Assembly (NCBI GenBank): GCA_020055645.1
Contig: CM034546.1
Location: 86,428,001 to 86,492,000, forward strand
Reading direction: 5' to 3'
Length of the DNA: 64,000 nucleotides
Source: Tomocerus qinae
Lineage: Eukaryota > Arthropoda > Collembola > Entomobryomorpha > Tomoceridae
In this document: piece after piece, positions 52,653 to 63,913 of the stretch
Layout of the letters: every line of letters starts with the position of its first letter
Position numbering within the stretch: position 1 is the first letter of the stretch
Position numbers and translations under genes: made by a program
Notes under the pieces: model-generated
Databases searched by the model: none
The model's input: only the letters and a program-made list of their open reading frames with translations
Told to the model about the DNA's origin: nothing

Positions 52653-55600
52653 TCAGCGTGAGAGACTGTTTGTTTTAAGATCAGTGACATCAGGCTCTGG
52701 AATAGCCAGGAGGGCATCTCCAATCAAGAAATGTCCAGGAGTCAAGGCTGTCAGGTCATTTGGATCGGTGGACAAGGCCGTCAAGGGTCTTGAGTTGAGG
52801 CAGGCTTCGATCTGGGCTAAGACTGTCAACATTTCCTCCGATGTAAGAGTATGATTTCCAACGATTCTTTTGAGGTGATACGTGAATGACTTCACCCTTG
52901 CTTCCCAGAGTCCTCCGAAATGGGGGGAAGACAGCGGATTGAAGTGCCAAGTGATTCCATCCTTGGCTAGAGACTCCTTCAAATGAGTACCAAGGGTCGA
53001 TGATTGAATATTTCTTAGATAAGTTTTTAGTTCGGCACAGGCTCCAACAAAGTTTGTACCGCAATCCGAATAAACGTCAGTGCATAGGCCTCGGCGGGAT
53101 ACAAATCTTCTGAAGGCAGCTAGGAACGCGTCAGTAGTCAGATCACTGACAAGTTCCAAATGAATTGCTCGAACCACAAAACAAATGAAGACTGCTACAT
53201 AAAACTTCTGTGTCTTCTGCCCTTTTCCTCGTTTTAGCAATAATGAAAATGGGCCGGCGAAATCGACACCACAAGTCTGAAAAGGATGAGTTTGATTGAC
53301 GCGAGGGGAAGGGAGGTTTCCCATCATCTGTTGGGCAGTTTCCGCACGTGCTCGGTAGCACGGTATACATTTTCTGATAATATGACGGATAATATCTCTT
53401 GCTCCCAAGATCCAATAACGCATCTGAAGAGAGGCTAATAGAAGCTGGTTACCTGCATGGCTCAGACTTCTGTGGAAGTGATTCACGATGAGAGTAGTTA
53501 AATGAGACTTCTTTGGTAGAAGAATTGGATGCTTGCGATCCGGAGTAAGTTTTGAATTATGGAGTCGTCCTCCAACTCTCAGGATGCCAGATTTGTCCAC
53601 AAATGGAGCCAAACTTTTGAGTTGGTTACCCGAGGAGGGGATCTTCTCACCTTTCTTGATAGCAGAAATGGTGTCACCAAATGATTGCTGTTGAACCTTC
53701 TGGATCCAGAAATTCAAAGCTTCATTGAGTTCAGGAACAGTCGGAACACCAGGAGCCTTGAATGATTTTAGACGAAATATGCGTTGAATTCTTGCTGTAA
53801 CTGCTTGTAGTACCAGCAGAGTTGAAAACCGAGTGAGGAGGTCACTATGTGTGCTGATGTGGTTTGACGTTACAATTTTTCTTTCTTCCACCAGAATTGC
53901 TGCTTCAGCTGACTCTTCTGGGGGAATGACATCTGCAGTGAGAATAGGTGATTGGAGCCACTGAGGCCCAGTCCACCAGAGAGTGTGAGTCATTAGAGTT
54001 GAGGGATTAATTCCCCGAGAGGCACAATCAACAGGATTCTCTTCTCCACGGACGTGGTTCCATTGTTGAGCTGAGGAGGTTTCCTGGATTTTCGACACTC
54101 GGTTGGCAACGAAGATCTTCCAGCGTGAGGAGGGAGAAGCAATCCACGAAAGCACTATCGTAGAGTCACTCCAATAAGTCACTTTACTTATTGGCAACTC
54201 CAATGATGATTTTACTTTCTCCATTAATTTGGAGAGTAGAGTAGCACCACATAGCTCGAAACGAGCCACAGACACATAGCTGATAGGGGCCACTTTAGTC
54301 TTTGAGGATATAAGACGAACATGCACTTCATCAGACGAGTTGAGGGAGCGGAGGTAGACACATGCTGCATATGCGACTTGGGATGCGTCGCAAAAACCAT
54401 GCAATTCATAATCACTTGCAGGCATCGTTATGCAGCGAGGAATTGTGAGTTGATTGTAGTTGGGAAAGTCTTGCAAATATTCCAACCAATCTTGCTTGTA
54501 CTTAGGAGGAATGGGCTCATCCCAATCTTGCTTTTCCTTCCACAATGATTGAAGGATGAGTTTGGCCTTGATTGTGGCTGGCGAAAGTAAACCAAGGGGG
54601 TCAAACGTCTTCGCAACATCTGATAGGAGGGTGCGTCGTGTGATGGTTTCTCTGGTCGGAGGCATGACCACAGAGATGGAGAACAAATCATCAGCTGGAC
54701 TCCAAGTGAGTCCAAGCGTCTTAACATTGTCGTCTTCGTCAATTCGAAGAGGAAAATTTGTCTCACGGAGTTCTGAGGGCAGAGACTCCAAGAGAGCATT
54801 AGAATTGGAAGACCACTTACGGAGTTCCATTTTTCCAGCAGCCAGGATACGGAGAAGCTCGTCCTTCTTTTTGATGGCGTCGGTGTCAAAAGGCGATCCA
54901 GACATCAAGTCATCAACATAAAAATCCTTGAGGATTGTTGTGGCTGCTTGTCGATCACAATCTTGATTGGTAGAAATTTCATCCAACGCAAGTTGCTGGA
55001 GGCACTTGATGGCCAGATATGGGGCTGCTGCTGTTCCAAAGGTTGCAGTGGTCAGTCGATAGTCAGAGATAGGCTCTTCAGGGGACTTTCTCCAAAGGAT
55101 CCTCTGAAAGTCGCATTCTTCTGGATGCAGTTGTACTTGCCGATACATCTTGGCAATGTCTGCGGTGAAAGCTATTTGGTGGGTACGGAAGCGAACAAGA
55201 ATTGAAAATATATCTTCTTGGAGTTTCGGACCTGTGAGGAGGTTGTCGTTGAGCGAGACTCGGTTGCTAGATTTGGCAGAGGCATCAAACACAACTCGAA
55301 CCTTAGTTGTAGTACTACTGGGCTTGTATACAGAGTGATGAGGTATGTAGTATACCTTGGTGGTTTTCTCCACTTCTTTAGCTGGAACCTTCTCCATGTG
55401 GTTGAGGATGAGATATTCTTCAAGTACAGTATTATACTCAATTTGTTTGGATGGATGGCTGCTGCGGGAGCGTTCTCCAGACTTGAGACGTCTAAGAGCT
55501 TGAGTTCTGCTTTCACCAATTTCCTTAATATTTCTCTTGAAGGGAAGGTGGACTACAAAACGACCAGTAAAATCGCGGATGTGAGTGGAGGCGAAGTGCT

Positions 55601-57545
55601 GCTCACATTCTATTTCTTCAGGTGTCTGAAGGCGGGTAGAAGGGACTTCTTCCAATTTCCAAAACTTTTGGAGAGTAGCATCCAAGTCATAAGTAGCATG
55701 ATTAGTGACCAGGTGGTTCCAAGACTGATTAGGCGAGGGACTGATGGGGCCTCCGAGGATCCAGCCAAGAACTGTTTCTCTTGCAGTTGGAATTCCTGGA
55801 GATCCTTTCATCTTCCTAGAGAGAACTAGGTCATCGTAGACATCCCTGCCTAACACGATGTCGATCTTGCCAGGCTCGTAGAACTTAGGATCGGCCAACT
55901 GGAGATTTTCTACATGGGGCCAAGTTCGTGGGTGGACAGGATAAGAGGGTAAGTTTCCTGTAAGCTTCTCTTGCAAATAGGCTGATACAGAGAAAGACTT
56001 ACTGGAGTTGTAGCAAGAGGTGAATTGGAGCCGAGAACATTGTGATGTGCGGCCAGCGTCGATCCCTCCAACACCACGAATTTGCACACTTTTATTAGTT
56101 TTATGGAGTCCCAGTCTTGTAGCACATTTCGTTGTCACAAAACTAGCTTGGGATCCATCGTCGAGAAGAGCACGGCAGACTTGAAAATTATTTTTTGAAT
56201 CCTTGACACGGATGAGTGCGGTGGATAAGAGGACTTGTGCTGCAGATCCACTCATGGCAAAGTTGTTGTTTAGAGATGCATCCGGTTTTGGTGTCTGTTC
56301 AGGCTTCTTTTCTGTTGCAGGAGTAGACGAACTTGAGGATTGCCATTCTGGTTTATGTAGTAGAGTATGATGCTTTCGATGACAGTTCTTACAGGTATAT
56401 TTGTATGGGCACTCGTGAGTCTTGTGGTTGTTGCGAAAACAATTGGCACATAGTCGAGCCTTCCTGACAAGGTCCCAACGTTCGTCAACGGTAAATTCAC
56501 GAAATTTTTCACAAATATGAAGGAAATGGATACTTTCACAAGATTCAACTAGACAAGACTTATTTGACTTGTTTTCAGTATTGCTGAGATGCACAGATTT
56601 CTTTTCTGGAGTTCCAGAGAACTTGGAACTTTGCTTGGGCTTCAATCCTCCTGCTGCAGTTGCTCTGGCTTGAGAAAGAATGAATTCGGTAAATTTGGAG
56701 ACAGATGGGAGTTCATCGGCGGCGAGTTTCTTCTCCCACTCCACTCTGAATTCGGTGTCCAACTTCCTGGACATGAAATGAATGAGGAGAGAATCCCACT
56801 TCTTCTCTGGAGTCAGTTTGAGTACCTCCAGGGCACGATTGCACTCATTGGTTGAGTCACCAATTTTTCGTAGCATAGCAGGATTACCTTGCTGAATATT
56901 CTGAAGATATAGATGTCTATCAAAATGAGACTGTATGATGTCCCGCTTCACTTCATATCTTGATTTGAGAATGTCCCACGCTTGCTGATAGGATGCATCT
57001 GTGACAGGAATGTCCTTCACTAAAGAGGCTGGTTCCCCTTGGAGCAGGCCTTTTAGATATTGGAGCTTCTGACTTCCAGACAACTTGTTGTTGATATGGA
57101 TGGACGACACAAAGAGATCCTGGAACGAGAGCCAGTCTTGAGTATCGCCTTTGAATGGGGGTATCTCAATCTTAGGGAGCTTTATGTCTGCTCCGCCATG
57201 AGTTGGAGAACTTGTTGCTGTTGATGATGATACTGTTGGAAAACTAGCCAAGATTAATTGTAGACTTTTCTTAATAGCGGCTAATTTCGTATCCTCAGTA
57301 TCATAGGTTGTATGATGAGTGGCAATTTCTGCATCTGATTTGCACTTGTCTGCAATTTCATCAAACAGTTCATCATTCTTAGTTGCATGGTCGGTAACCT
57401 TACCAAGATGATGTTGAACATCGAGTAAATCCAACGGCGTTGTTGTATGCTGATCGACGATTATCTTCAACGCGTCGATTTTTGCAATGAGGGCATTGCG
57501 TTTGTTCACTAGTGAATTCATTTTCACTTTAAAATAGGATTGCAC
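52653..57545 (-). CDS. BEL/Pao gag-pol polyprotein (1630 aa)
   Basis: One uninterrupted frame. Order: gag coiled N terminus and DUF1759 (LPKIEIPPFKGDTQDWLSFQ, ~123-142); zinc-knuckle-like C..C..H..C pair (~366-397); DUF1758 aspartic protease with LLDDGSQASFV (~470-480; the usual second residue is Ser, here Asp); reverse transcriptase (VVFDASAKSSN ~761; YVDD ~876); RNase H (FCDAS ~1051); integrase HHCC finger (H~1357, H~1363, C~1393, C~1396) and catalytic D~1428, D~1494, E~1548 (GVDFAGP, YSDCGTNF, GLWEAR). It is stopped at R1630, before the final domain. It replicates through RNA and integrates cDNA, by family. Start chosen as the first Met of the frame; a later Met (residue 9) is possible. 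Confidence 0.95.
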   Translation of the reverse strand: MQSYFKVKMNSLVNKRNALIAKIDALKIIVDQHTTTPLDLLDVQHHLGKVTDHATKNDELFDEIADKCKSDAEIATHHTTYDTEDTKLAAIKKSLQLILASFPTVSSSTATSSPTHGGADIKLPKIEIPPFKGDTQDWLSFQDLFVSSIHINNKLSGSQKLQYLKGLLQGEPASLVKDIPVTDASYQQAWDILKSRYEVKRDIIQSHFDRHLYLQNIQQGNPAMLRKIGDSTNECNRALEVLKLTPEKKWDSLLIHFMSRKLDTEFRVEWEKKLAADELPSVSKFTEFILSQARATAAGGLKPKQSSKFSGTPEKKSVHLSNTENKSNKSCLVESCESIHFLHICEKFREFTVDERWDLVRKARLCANCFRNNHKTHECPYKYTCKNCHRKHHTLLHKPEWQSSSSSTPATEKKPEQTPKPDASLNNNFAMSGSAAQVLLSTALIRVKDSKNNFQVCRALLDDGSQASFVTTKCATRLGLHKTNKSVQIRGVGGIDAGRTSQCSRLQFTSCYNSSKSFSVSAYLQEKLTGNLPSYPVHPRTWPHVENLQLADPKFYEPGKIDIVLGRDVYDDLVLSRKMKGSPGIPTARETVLGWILGGPISPSPNQSWNHLVTNHATYDLDATLQKFWKLEEVPSTRLQTPEEIECEQHFASTHIRDFTGRFVVHLPFKRNIKEIGESRTQALRRLKSGERSRSSHPSKQIEYNTVLEEYLILNHMEKVPAKEVEKTTKVYYIPHHSVYKPSSTTTKVRVVFDASAKSSNRVSLNDNLLTGPKLQEDIFSILVRFRTHQIAFTADIAKMYRQVQLHPEECDFQRILWRKSPEEPISDYRLTTATFGTAAAPYLAIKCLQQLALDEISTNQDCDRQAATTILKDFYVDDLMSGSPFDTDAIKKKDELLRILAAGKMELRKWSSNSNALLESLPSELRETNFPLRIDEDDNVKTLGLTWSPADDLFSISVVMPPTRETITRRTLLSDVAKTFDPLGLLSPATIKAKLILQSLWKEKQDWDEPIPPKYKQDWLEYLQDFPNYNQLTIPRCITMPASDYELHGFCDASQVAYAACVYLRSLNSSDEVHVRLISSKTKVAPISYVSVARFELCGATLLSKLMEKVKSSLELPISKVTYWSDSTIVLSWIASPSSRWKIFVANRVSKIQETSSAQQWNHVRGEENPVDCASRGINPSTLMTHTLWWTGPQWLQSPILTADVIPPEESAEAAILVEERKIVTSNHISTHSDLLTRFSTLLVLQAVTARIQRIFRLKSFKAPGVPTVPELNEALNFWIQKVQQQSFGDTISAIKKGEKIPSSGNQLKSLAPFVDKSGILRVGGRLHNSKLTPDRKHPILLPKKSHLTTLIVNHFHRSLSHAGNQLLLASLQMRYWILGARDIIRHIIRKCIPCYRARAETAQQMMGNLPSPRVNQTHPFQTCGVDFAGPFSLLLKRGKGQKTQKFYVAVFICFVVRAIHLELVSDLTTDAFLAAFRRFVSRRGLCTDVYSDCGTNFVGACAELKTYLRNIQSSTLGTHLKESLAKDGITWHFNPLSSPHFGGLWEARVKSFTYHLKRIVGNHTLTSEEMLTVLAQIEACLNSRPLTALSTDPNDLTALTPGHFLIGDALLAIPEPDVTDLKTNSLSR

Positions 57546-57852
57546 TTAGGTATGACGTCACACACAATATCTCCTCAGCAGTTCAAAAATCTACTCAGCA
57601 CTATGTGGTGAGGACTTGGTGTGGAGTTGGGTATAGACCTCTCCAATGAATGAAACTTGAACAGAAACTGGAATGCTGACAGGCACAGACGACTTGTGAA
57701 TTGATGACACTTGACTGTTGTAACTCTGACAATGCGTCCAGGTGAGCACGAGACAGTTTATTTTCAGATGACTAATGACTTGACAAATGAAAACTTGACT
57801 TACGTAACAACAATAATCGGTGCGTTGCACGAAAATGACGAAGTTCACTTAT

Positions 57853-57870
57853 CCGGTGACTGAAGGACCA
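57853..57870 (-). promoter_or_regulatory. Putative tRNA primer-binding site of the BEL element
   Basis: Immediately inside the 5' LTR the sense strand reads TTT then TGGTCCTTCAGTCACC; the TGG start fits pairing with a tRNA 3' CCA end. The primer tRNA was not identified. Confidence 0.5.
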
Positions 57871-57873
57871 AAA

Positions 57874-58396
57874 TGTTCGTCGCACTGATTAAATGTTTGA
57901 TGGTGAATGAATGTGTGTGTCCACAAATAATTGAAATCCACTGCAGTTTGTAAGGCTGCGTGGTGAGTAGATGAAAACAAAATGGACGTTGATAACTGAC
58001 TAACGGCCAAATTGATGATGCCGATTCGGTTCTTTCAGGAATGACTGGTCACGAAAAAGTGGCTGGTAGGTACTGATTATAATTATTAGCAACGTGTACT
58101 AATAAATAAATACAATGAAAATGCACTGAATTCTTAATTATTAACTATTTATTAAAAAAGGAAAACTGTGCACAAAGAAAAATGACCGAGAGCGTGGTCG
58201 TGAGTGTGTTGCAGGCAAGACTGAAAGTAGGTAGGTCTTCTCGCAGCAAGAGGAACAATGCAACTGAAACTTAATTTGTTTGAACGCGTGAAGGAATGAG
58301 AGCTAACGGCTAATTTACAATCAATAATGTGCCGACAGATGGCAGATACCTTAAATTACGTTTTAGAGAAGTAAAATTATTCTTACGTACTAAACA
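57874..58396 (-). repeat. BEL/Pao 5' LTR
   Basis: 523 bp, same ends as the 3' LTR. It differs from it at four bases (for example ttggatgg vs tttgatgg, ttcttcc vs ttctttc) and one single-base gap. It would carry the element's promoter. Confidence 0.93.
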
Positions 58397-58401
58397 AAGC
58401 C

Positions 58402-60537
58402 AATGAATTTAGTATTTACACTCTTTTTAGCTCGCCTGATAAGGCTCGGTTCATTCAGGCCCACCCTGTATATAAACACTCGATTCTGAAAGTTTGATCC
58501 AAATCTGTACGTTCGGTTTTGTGTTACAACGGGTGATTACTATTCGTCTACCAAAATGTGTACATGGTAACCTTTACTCAGGCGAGCTTCTGTTACGGCT
58601 TGCTGTAGGTTTTAAAGCTAAACTGTCTAGACCTATTTGCCTAAGGCAAATAATAGGTTTAGTACTAGACAAGGTAGACCTTATTCATACCACTCAATAT
58701 ATGTATTGTGTAATAGTAATAAGACCAACTTTAGATGACGATTTAACACTTCAATGTAATTCTTTTGATCCAGCACACTGTCGATGTTACTTGGTTCTGC
58801 ATCATCCTCTGCTGACTCACTTTAACGACTTGACCTCAAATACAAGGAAAAGTCAATAACACCTTGTTGACTGTCCAAATGAATAAATTCTTTAGAATAA
58901 ATTGACACAAAACTGTATACCTTACAGTGATACATAGTGATAATCACTATAGAAGAATACTTTAGTTGGCCAATTTATTCTGAAAAGAAGGCGAGGGGAA
59001 AATGAGGGAAAAATGAAAAATGAGGGAAAAGACCCCACACTATAACACTATATACTAACTTAAGCGATATATCCGACGGAATATATAATGATATTGTTGC
59101 TTGAACCTACCCATTCATCTATGTGTAATACGCTTGAAATTAATTGAAATTAATGAAATAAATAGGTACACATGGCATTTATTTCATTCTTGAAGCGAAA
59201 TAAATGACTTTATTTCACTTTTGTTAATTCCGCTTTTCAACAAAAGCTGAATTGAAATATTTCTCGAAATAAAGTCATTTATTTCTCTATTTATTTAAAG
59301 CAAAATATCCAAAGTGATTTTCAAAAAAATTTACTCAGACTCTTGATTCTCCTATTATGAAATAATAAGAATAGAATACAAGAAGTCTTGATTAATAGTG
59401 TTATATTCTCATTTAAATAAGTAATAAGTAGAATCGTAAATCGGGTAATAAATGGACCAAAAACTGAAAATAGACATTTTTGATTCCAATTAATTCTGTA
59501 TTTTACCCCTTGAATGCTTTTAATAAATAAAATTTCAGGCCTACGAATTGAATTTTTGATTCGATCTTATTATGATGATATACCATAGGGGAGTCCCGCA
59601 AATGTTGACATTTGATGAAAGGGAAAATTTTTAATCACGTAGAATGCGGATCCACTCTAAATATGTGGGTACCCATTGCAATTAATTAAGCTTTACCTTC
59701 TCACCGCTTTCGTCCCCTGTCTTTGATATTTATTTCCTGGACTTACTGGCTACAACATACAATGAGACGCAACTATGACCTCCACACTATTTCAAAGTGC
59801 AGTGCTATATCTGTATTCTCATTTAAATTAGTAAAAAATGTAAATGTTTCATTGATTTCTTCTAACAACAACTATCCATCATCCACTGCTTCACATGTTT
59901 TTATCATTAATTTGTAAGGAGTTTCATTTCAATAATTGATAATTACAATTAAGGTTAATAAAAGAGAAGACAAGCACTGCTTGCCTTCTCATCTCATTTC
60001 TTTCGTTCGTGCAAGCCATTCTTTCACGAACTTTTGCTTCTTGCGGCAGATAGAAGGATAGGCTTCGTATCTTTTCTGTACAAACGAAGTTAGCTGGTGG
60101 GGACAATACAAATGTTTCGACATTTTTTAGAGCGAAACTGTCTAGAACCTAGTGCTAGGCAAAAATCCCCATGCCAGCACCCAGGGGCTGATCTAGACAA
60201 CCAGCCAACATACAGAATAAACTCTAGACAAGCGGTCTCTAGGCGATGTTTCCATCCTCAAGTTAGTTCATATCGGAGAAGAAACTCATTTTAACTTTCA
60301 ACCAGCAGATGTCTACAATCCGTGATGCGGTTAGAAATGAGTTAACGCAAACAACGAGAAGATATAGAGAATGACAATAAATTTTTTTTGAATAGATAGA
60401 GAATGTGAGATTATGAAAACCAATGCAGATGGGCACCGGCCCATCCAATAAAATATTATTAGATTTAAACAAAAATTAACTGCATAAAATTGTGGAATTA
60501 ATCCATAATACATCATTTAGACCTACAAAAAAGTAAT
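58402..60537. other. Repeat-rich interval without a recognised gene
   Basis: Contains the tttactcaggcgagcttctg repeat (58570), a direct partner of 5050-5230 (58973, 59333-59400), a short inverted block of gaaataaatgactttatttc (59150-59300), an inverted copy of 12600-12860 (59700-59945), and a decayed gatccactct MITE end (59645). A possible acceptor ctctttttag ends at 58430, in phase with the THAP-gene exon, but what follows reads only ~20 codons and is not convincing. Confidence 0.45.
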
Positions 60538-60541
60538 TTAA

Positions 60542-62052
60542 GGTACGCGTCCGATGGCAACCGGCAAATTAATCTGACTATCATATTGCCTCTTAAATTT
60601 TTTTGCGCCAAAAGAATCAACTCAAAAACCAAAAGACCTACAAGAAAGTTTAAATAGGGAAAAAGATACTCCATAACCCACAGCATTCGGCTCCGAAAGA
60701 ATATTTTAACTTTTTTCTGCAGTTGCGATTAATTGCAAATTCCGCAAGAAAACGTTTATACCTCCAGATTGGACCAATATGTTTGAAATATTCTTTCGGA
60801 GCTAAATGCAGGGGATTGTGGACTATCTGTTTGCCTATTTAAACTTTTTTGTAGTTCTATTGGTTTTTGAGTTGATTCGGTTGCTGTAAAGGAAGTCGGA
60901 TGTAATCTGTATTATATGTTCTTCATGATCTAAAAAACTGTAACTGGGGCTCAGTGAATAAACTGCCTGTACTTGTCACCTTGTGTCAGTCAAATATGCT
61001 GAAGCGCTAGAATATAATTATATAATCAAATTTATGATATTCTCCTGGTATTTGTTTTGACGGTGTCCACAGGTCAAGATTAAGTCAAAATCCCTTAGGT
61101 AGGGCCAAACTCTCAGTCAACTTAAATGAATGCGAATGAGGCATGACTTTTCTCTCTTCCCTACTTAATTTATGTAAAACTGATTTTTCAAAAATCGTTC
61201 AATCTGACACAAACTAGTTTGAATATGCAAAAAAAAGATCTTGAAAACATGACAGTTGTGTCGGATTAAGTTTCTAATGTGCTGGAATTGGTTTCCAAAA
61301 TGTCAGAGTGGAAAACAGCATCAAAACAGTTTCAAAAATTAGTTTGTTCACAGTCGAGGACTGATTTTAGACAGTGGTACCTCGTTGCCAGTGTTGGCGT
61401 TGTTGAACATTAGTGCCAATTCATCTTTTACCACTTACCACCGGCAACACCCTCATCAATGACTTTACCACTTATCGTATAATAAATTAATGTCCTACCG
61501 GTCCATATTTTACGGATATAATAAACCTATCCTAGATGAAATAAACAAAATATAAGGGGGGATCAGGGGAAAAATGAAATTCCACCAGTTTTGAATGTAA
61601 CGAACCTAACCTAATAATTTTTATAGATAACTGTCGAATTTGTTTATTTCATTTAGGTTAGGTTTGTTATATATGATAAGTTTTACATAACCAAATATGA
61701 GAGTGTTGCTTTGTTGCCCTCGGTAAAAGATGAATTGGCAACAATATTTACCGTCAACAACAGCGGGGGAACCGTTGCCTAAATTCAACCTAGTCGAGAG
61801 AAGAAAACTTGAAAATTCCTATAACACATTTGTCTACACAGTCCCAAATAAGTAATATTCGGTTCGGAGATATTTAGATTCAAAGGTGATAAGTGATGAG
61901 TAGCAAGAAAGAAGAGATAGTACAAGAAAGAGCTTTGCAAACTACTTTTGTGCAATAAATTGACTATTCTGCTTCATTGAAAATTATATCCATGGTTATT
62001 TTACTATATACAAAGTTATCGAGTTTTCCCACTTTCAGATTCATACGCTTCC
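60542..62052 (-). mobile_element. 1.5-kb TTAA-target element, copy 2 (inverted)
   Basis: Left end GGTACGCGTCCGATGGCAAC, right end catacgcttcc, with TTAA at 60538-60541 and a degraded TAAC on the right. The whole 1511 bp aligns in inverse to 5959-7471, including the ggcaacggtacctcg block and the gaatcaactcaaaaacca segment. Several small differences between copies indicate the insertions are not recent. Confidence 0.75.
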
Positions 62053-62103
62053 TAACTCACAAAATGAAGTAGTTAAACAAAAATAATTATCAAATATAAA
62101 TCA

Positions 62104-63913
62104 CATGATGGGTACAGCCCCAAACACAAATTTGCAAATTTCTCCCTAAATACGCCGAGGCCACATTATTTGACCCATAGGCTAGGTGTCTGCATATGTC
62201 CTAAGCGTGATCCACATGAGAAACATATACCTTGCTCGTCCGATAAGAGAATTAACCCTTAACTACACTACATGATGGGTACAGCCCCGAACACAAATTT
62301 GCAAATTTCTCCCCAAATAGGCCGAGGCCACATTATTTGAACCATAGGTTAGGTGTCTGCATATGTCCTAACCGTGTTCCACATGAGGAACATATACCTT
62401 GCTCGTCCGATAAGAGAATTAACCCTTACCTACGCTACATGATGGGTACAGTCCCGAACCCATACATGCAAATTTCTCTCAAAATAAGCCGAGGCCACAA
62501 CTTTTAAACCATAGGCTAGGTCCAGGGTTGTGGGTCGGGTTTTTTATGGGTTGGGGTTTTTTGGGTTTTTTGGCAAAAAACCCACCCCACTTTGCTTAAA
62601 AAACCCTGGGTTTATTGGGTTTTTTGGGTTTTTTACAAAACATACAATAATCTGCACTAAAGCTCCATCTAGATAAGCAAAAACATACTAATTTTCTCAT
62701 ATTTCTAATTCAAAAATGTAAACAAATATACAATCAGGTGGAAACAAATTGTAGCTTTTACACTTTTACGTGCAAAAAATGCATCGTATCGAGATGACTA
62801 GGTTAGCTATAAATTAATTTTAAGTTCGTAAGTTTTAATCTTTGTGGAAGATTATATTGTTGTATACATAATTATGCTCAATTTTAATTAACTCCTTGCA
62901 TTTTCCATTCATTGCTGTACTGCTTCACTATTAAAGCTCTAAATTAATGAAGGAGTTTCATGAAGTCAATTTAATCAATTAAATATTATATTGAATAGTT
63001 ATTCAGTAGTTGTTATCAAAGAGTAATAATAGTACAGATGCTCAAAAAAACTGCATGTTTGCTGCGTTAAAATATGTTAACAATAAAACTGTTTGTGTTT
63101 TAATTTTTGTTTTTATATGCGTAAGTAATAGCAGTTGCAAGATTACACTATGATGCTGTTACTGTCAGCTGTAGTTTTTATATATGGTATAGTATAGGCT
63201 TACGTTTATGCCTATAGTTATATAAAAAACCCTTAAACCCAAAAAACCCAAAAAACCCTAAAAAACCCAAAAAACCCGGGGTCGTGGGTTTTTTCCTAAA
63301 AAACCCGGGTTTTTCGATACCTTGGCTAGGTCCCTGCATATGTCCTAAGCGCGTTCCACATGAGAAACAAATACCTTGCTCGTCCGATAAGAGAATTAAC
63401 CCTTAACTACACTACATGATGGGTACAGCCTCGAACACAAATTTGCAAATTTCTCTCTAAATAGGCAGAGGCCACATTATATGAAACATGGGCTAGGTGC
63501 CTGCATATGTCTTAAGCGTGTTCCACATGAGAAACATATACCTTGCTCGTCCGATAAGAGAATTAACACTTATCTAAGCTACATGATGGGTACAGTCCCG
63601 AACCCATACATACAAATTTCTCTCAAAATAAGCCGAGGCCGCACAACTTTTGAACCATAGGCTAGGTCCCTGCATATGTCCTAAGCGTGTTCCACATGAA
63701 AACATGTACCTTGCTCGTCCGTTAAGACAATTAACCCTTACCTATGTTACATGATGGGTACAGCCCCGAACACAAATTTGCAAAATTCTCTCTAAATAGG
63801 CCGAGGCCACATTATTTGAACCATATGCTATGTGCCTGCATATGTCCTAAGCGTGATCCACATGAGAAACATACCTTGCTCGTCCGATAAGAGAATTGAC
63901 CCTTATCTACGCT
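62104..63913. repeat. 167-bp satellite array (about six units)
   Basis: Unit starts recognised by catgatgggtacag at 62104, 62271, 62438, 63415, 63582 and 63750 (spacing 167, 167, interrupted, 167, 168). Each unit contains ggccgaggccaca, ataggctaggt, ctgcatatgtcctaagcgtg, ccttgctcgtccgataagag and aattaaccctta. The third unit is split by the hAT-like element at 62523; the last is cut at 63913 by another hAT-like end. Confidence 0.9.
62523..63324. mobile_element. 802-bp hAT-like element inside the satellite
   Basis: Starts CAGGGTTGTGGGTCGGG and ends CGATACCTTG. Both ends are dominated by (t)gggtttttt / aaaaaaccc runs in inverse orientation. A perfect 8-bp duplication gctaggtc (62515-62522, 63325-63332) matches the satellite sequence, so the junctions are exact. 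The interior is AT-rich with no transposase. A truncated relative is at 1002-1078. Confidence 0.85.

Larger units (their letters stand above)
51255..58396 (-). mobile_element. Full-length BEL/Pao LTR retrotransposon
   Basis: 7.1-kb element in minus orientation: LTRs 57874-58396 (5') and 51255-51778 (3') with TG..CA ends, and a 5-bp target duplication AAGCC (51250-51254, 58397-58401). A single gag-pol frame lies between. The LTRs differ by four substitutions and a one-base indel over ~524 bp, so insertion is recent. It lies just after the last visible exon of the broken THAP gene, within what would be its intron. Confidence 0.95.

Noticed and set aside
55218..55829. 203-codon plus frame
   Set aside because: Antisense shadow of the BEL polyprotein, which has clear RT, RNase H and integrase motifs on the other strand.
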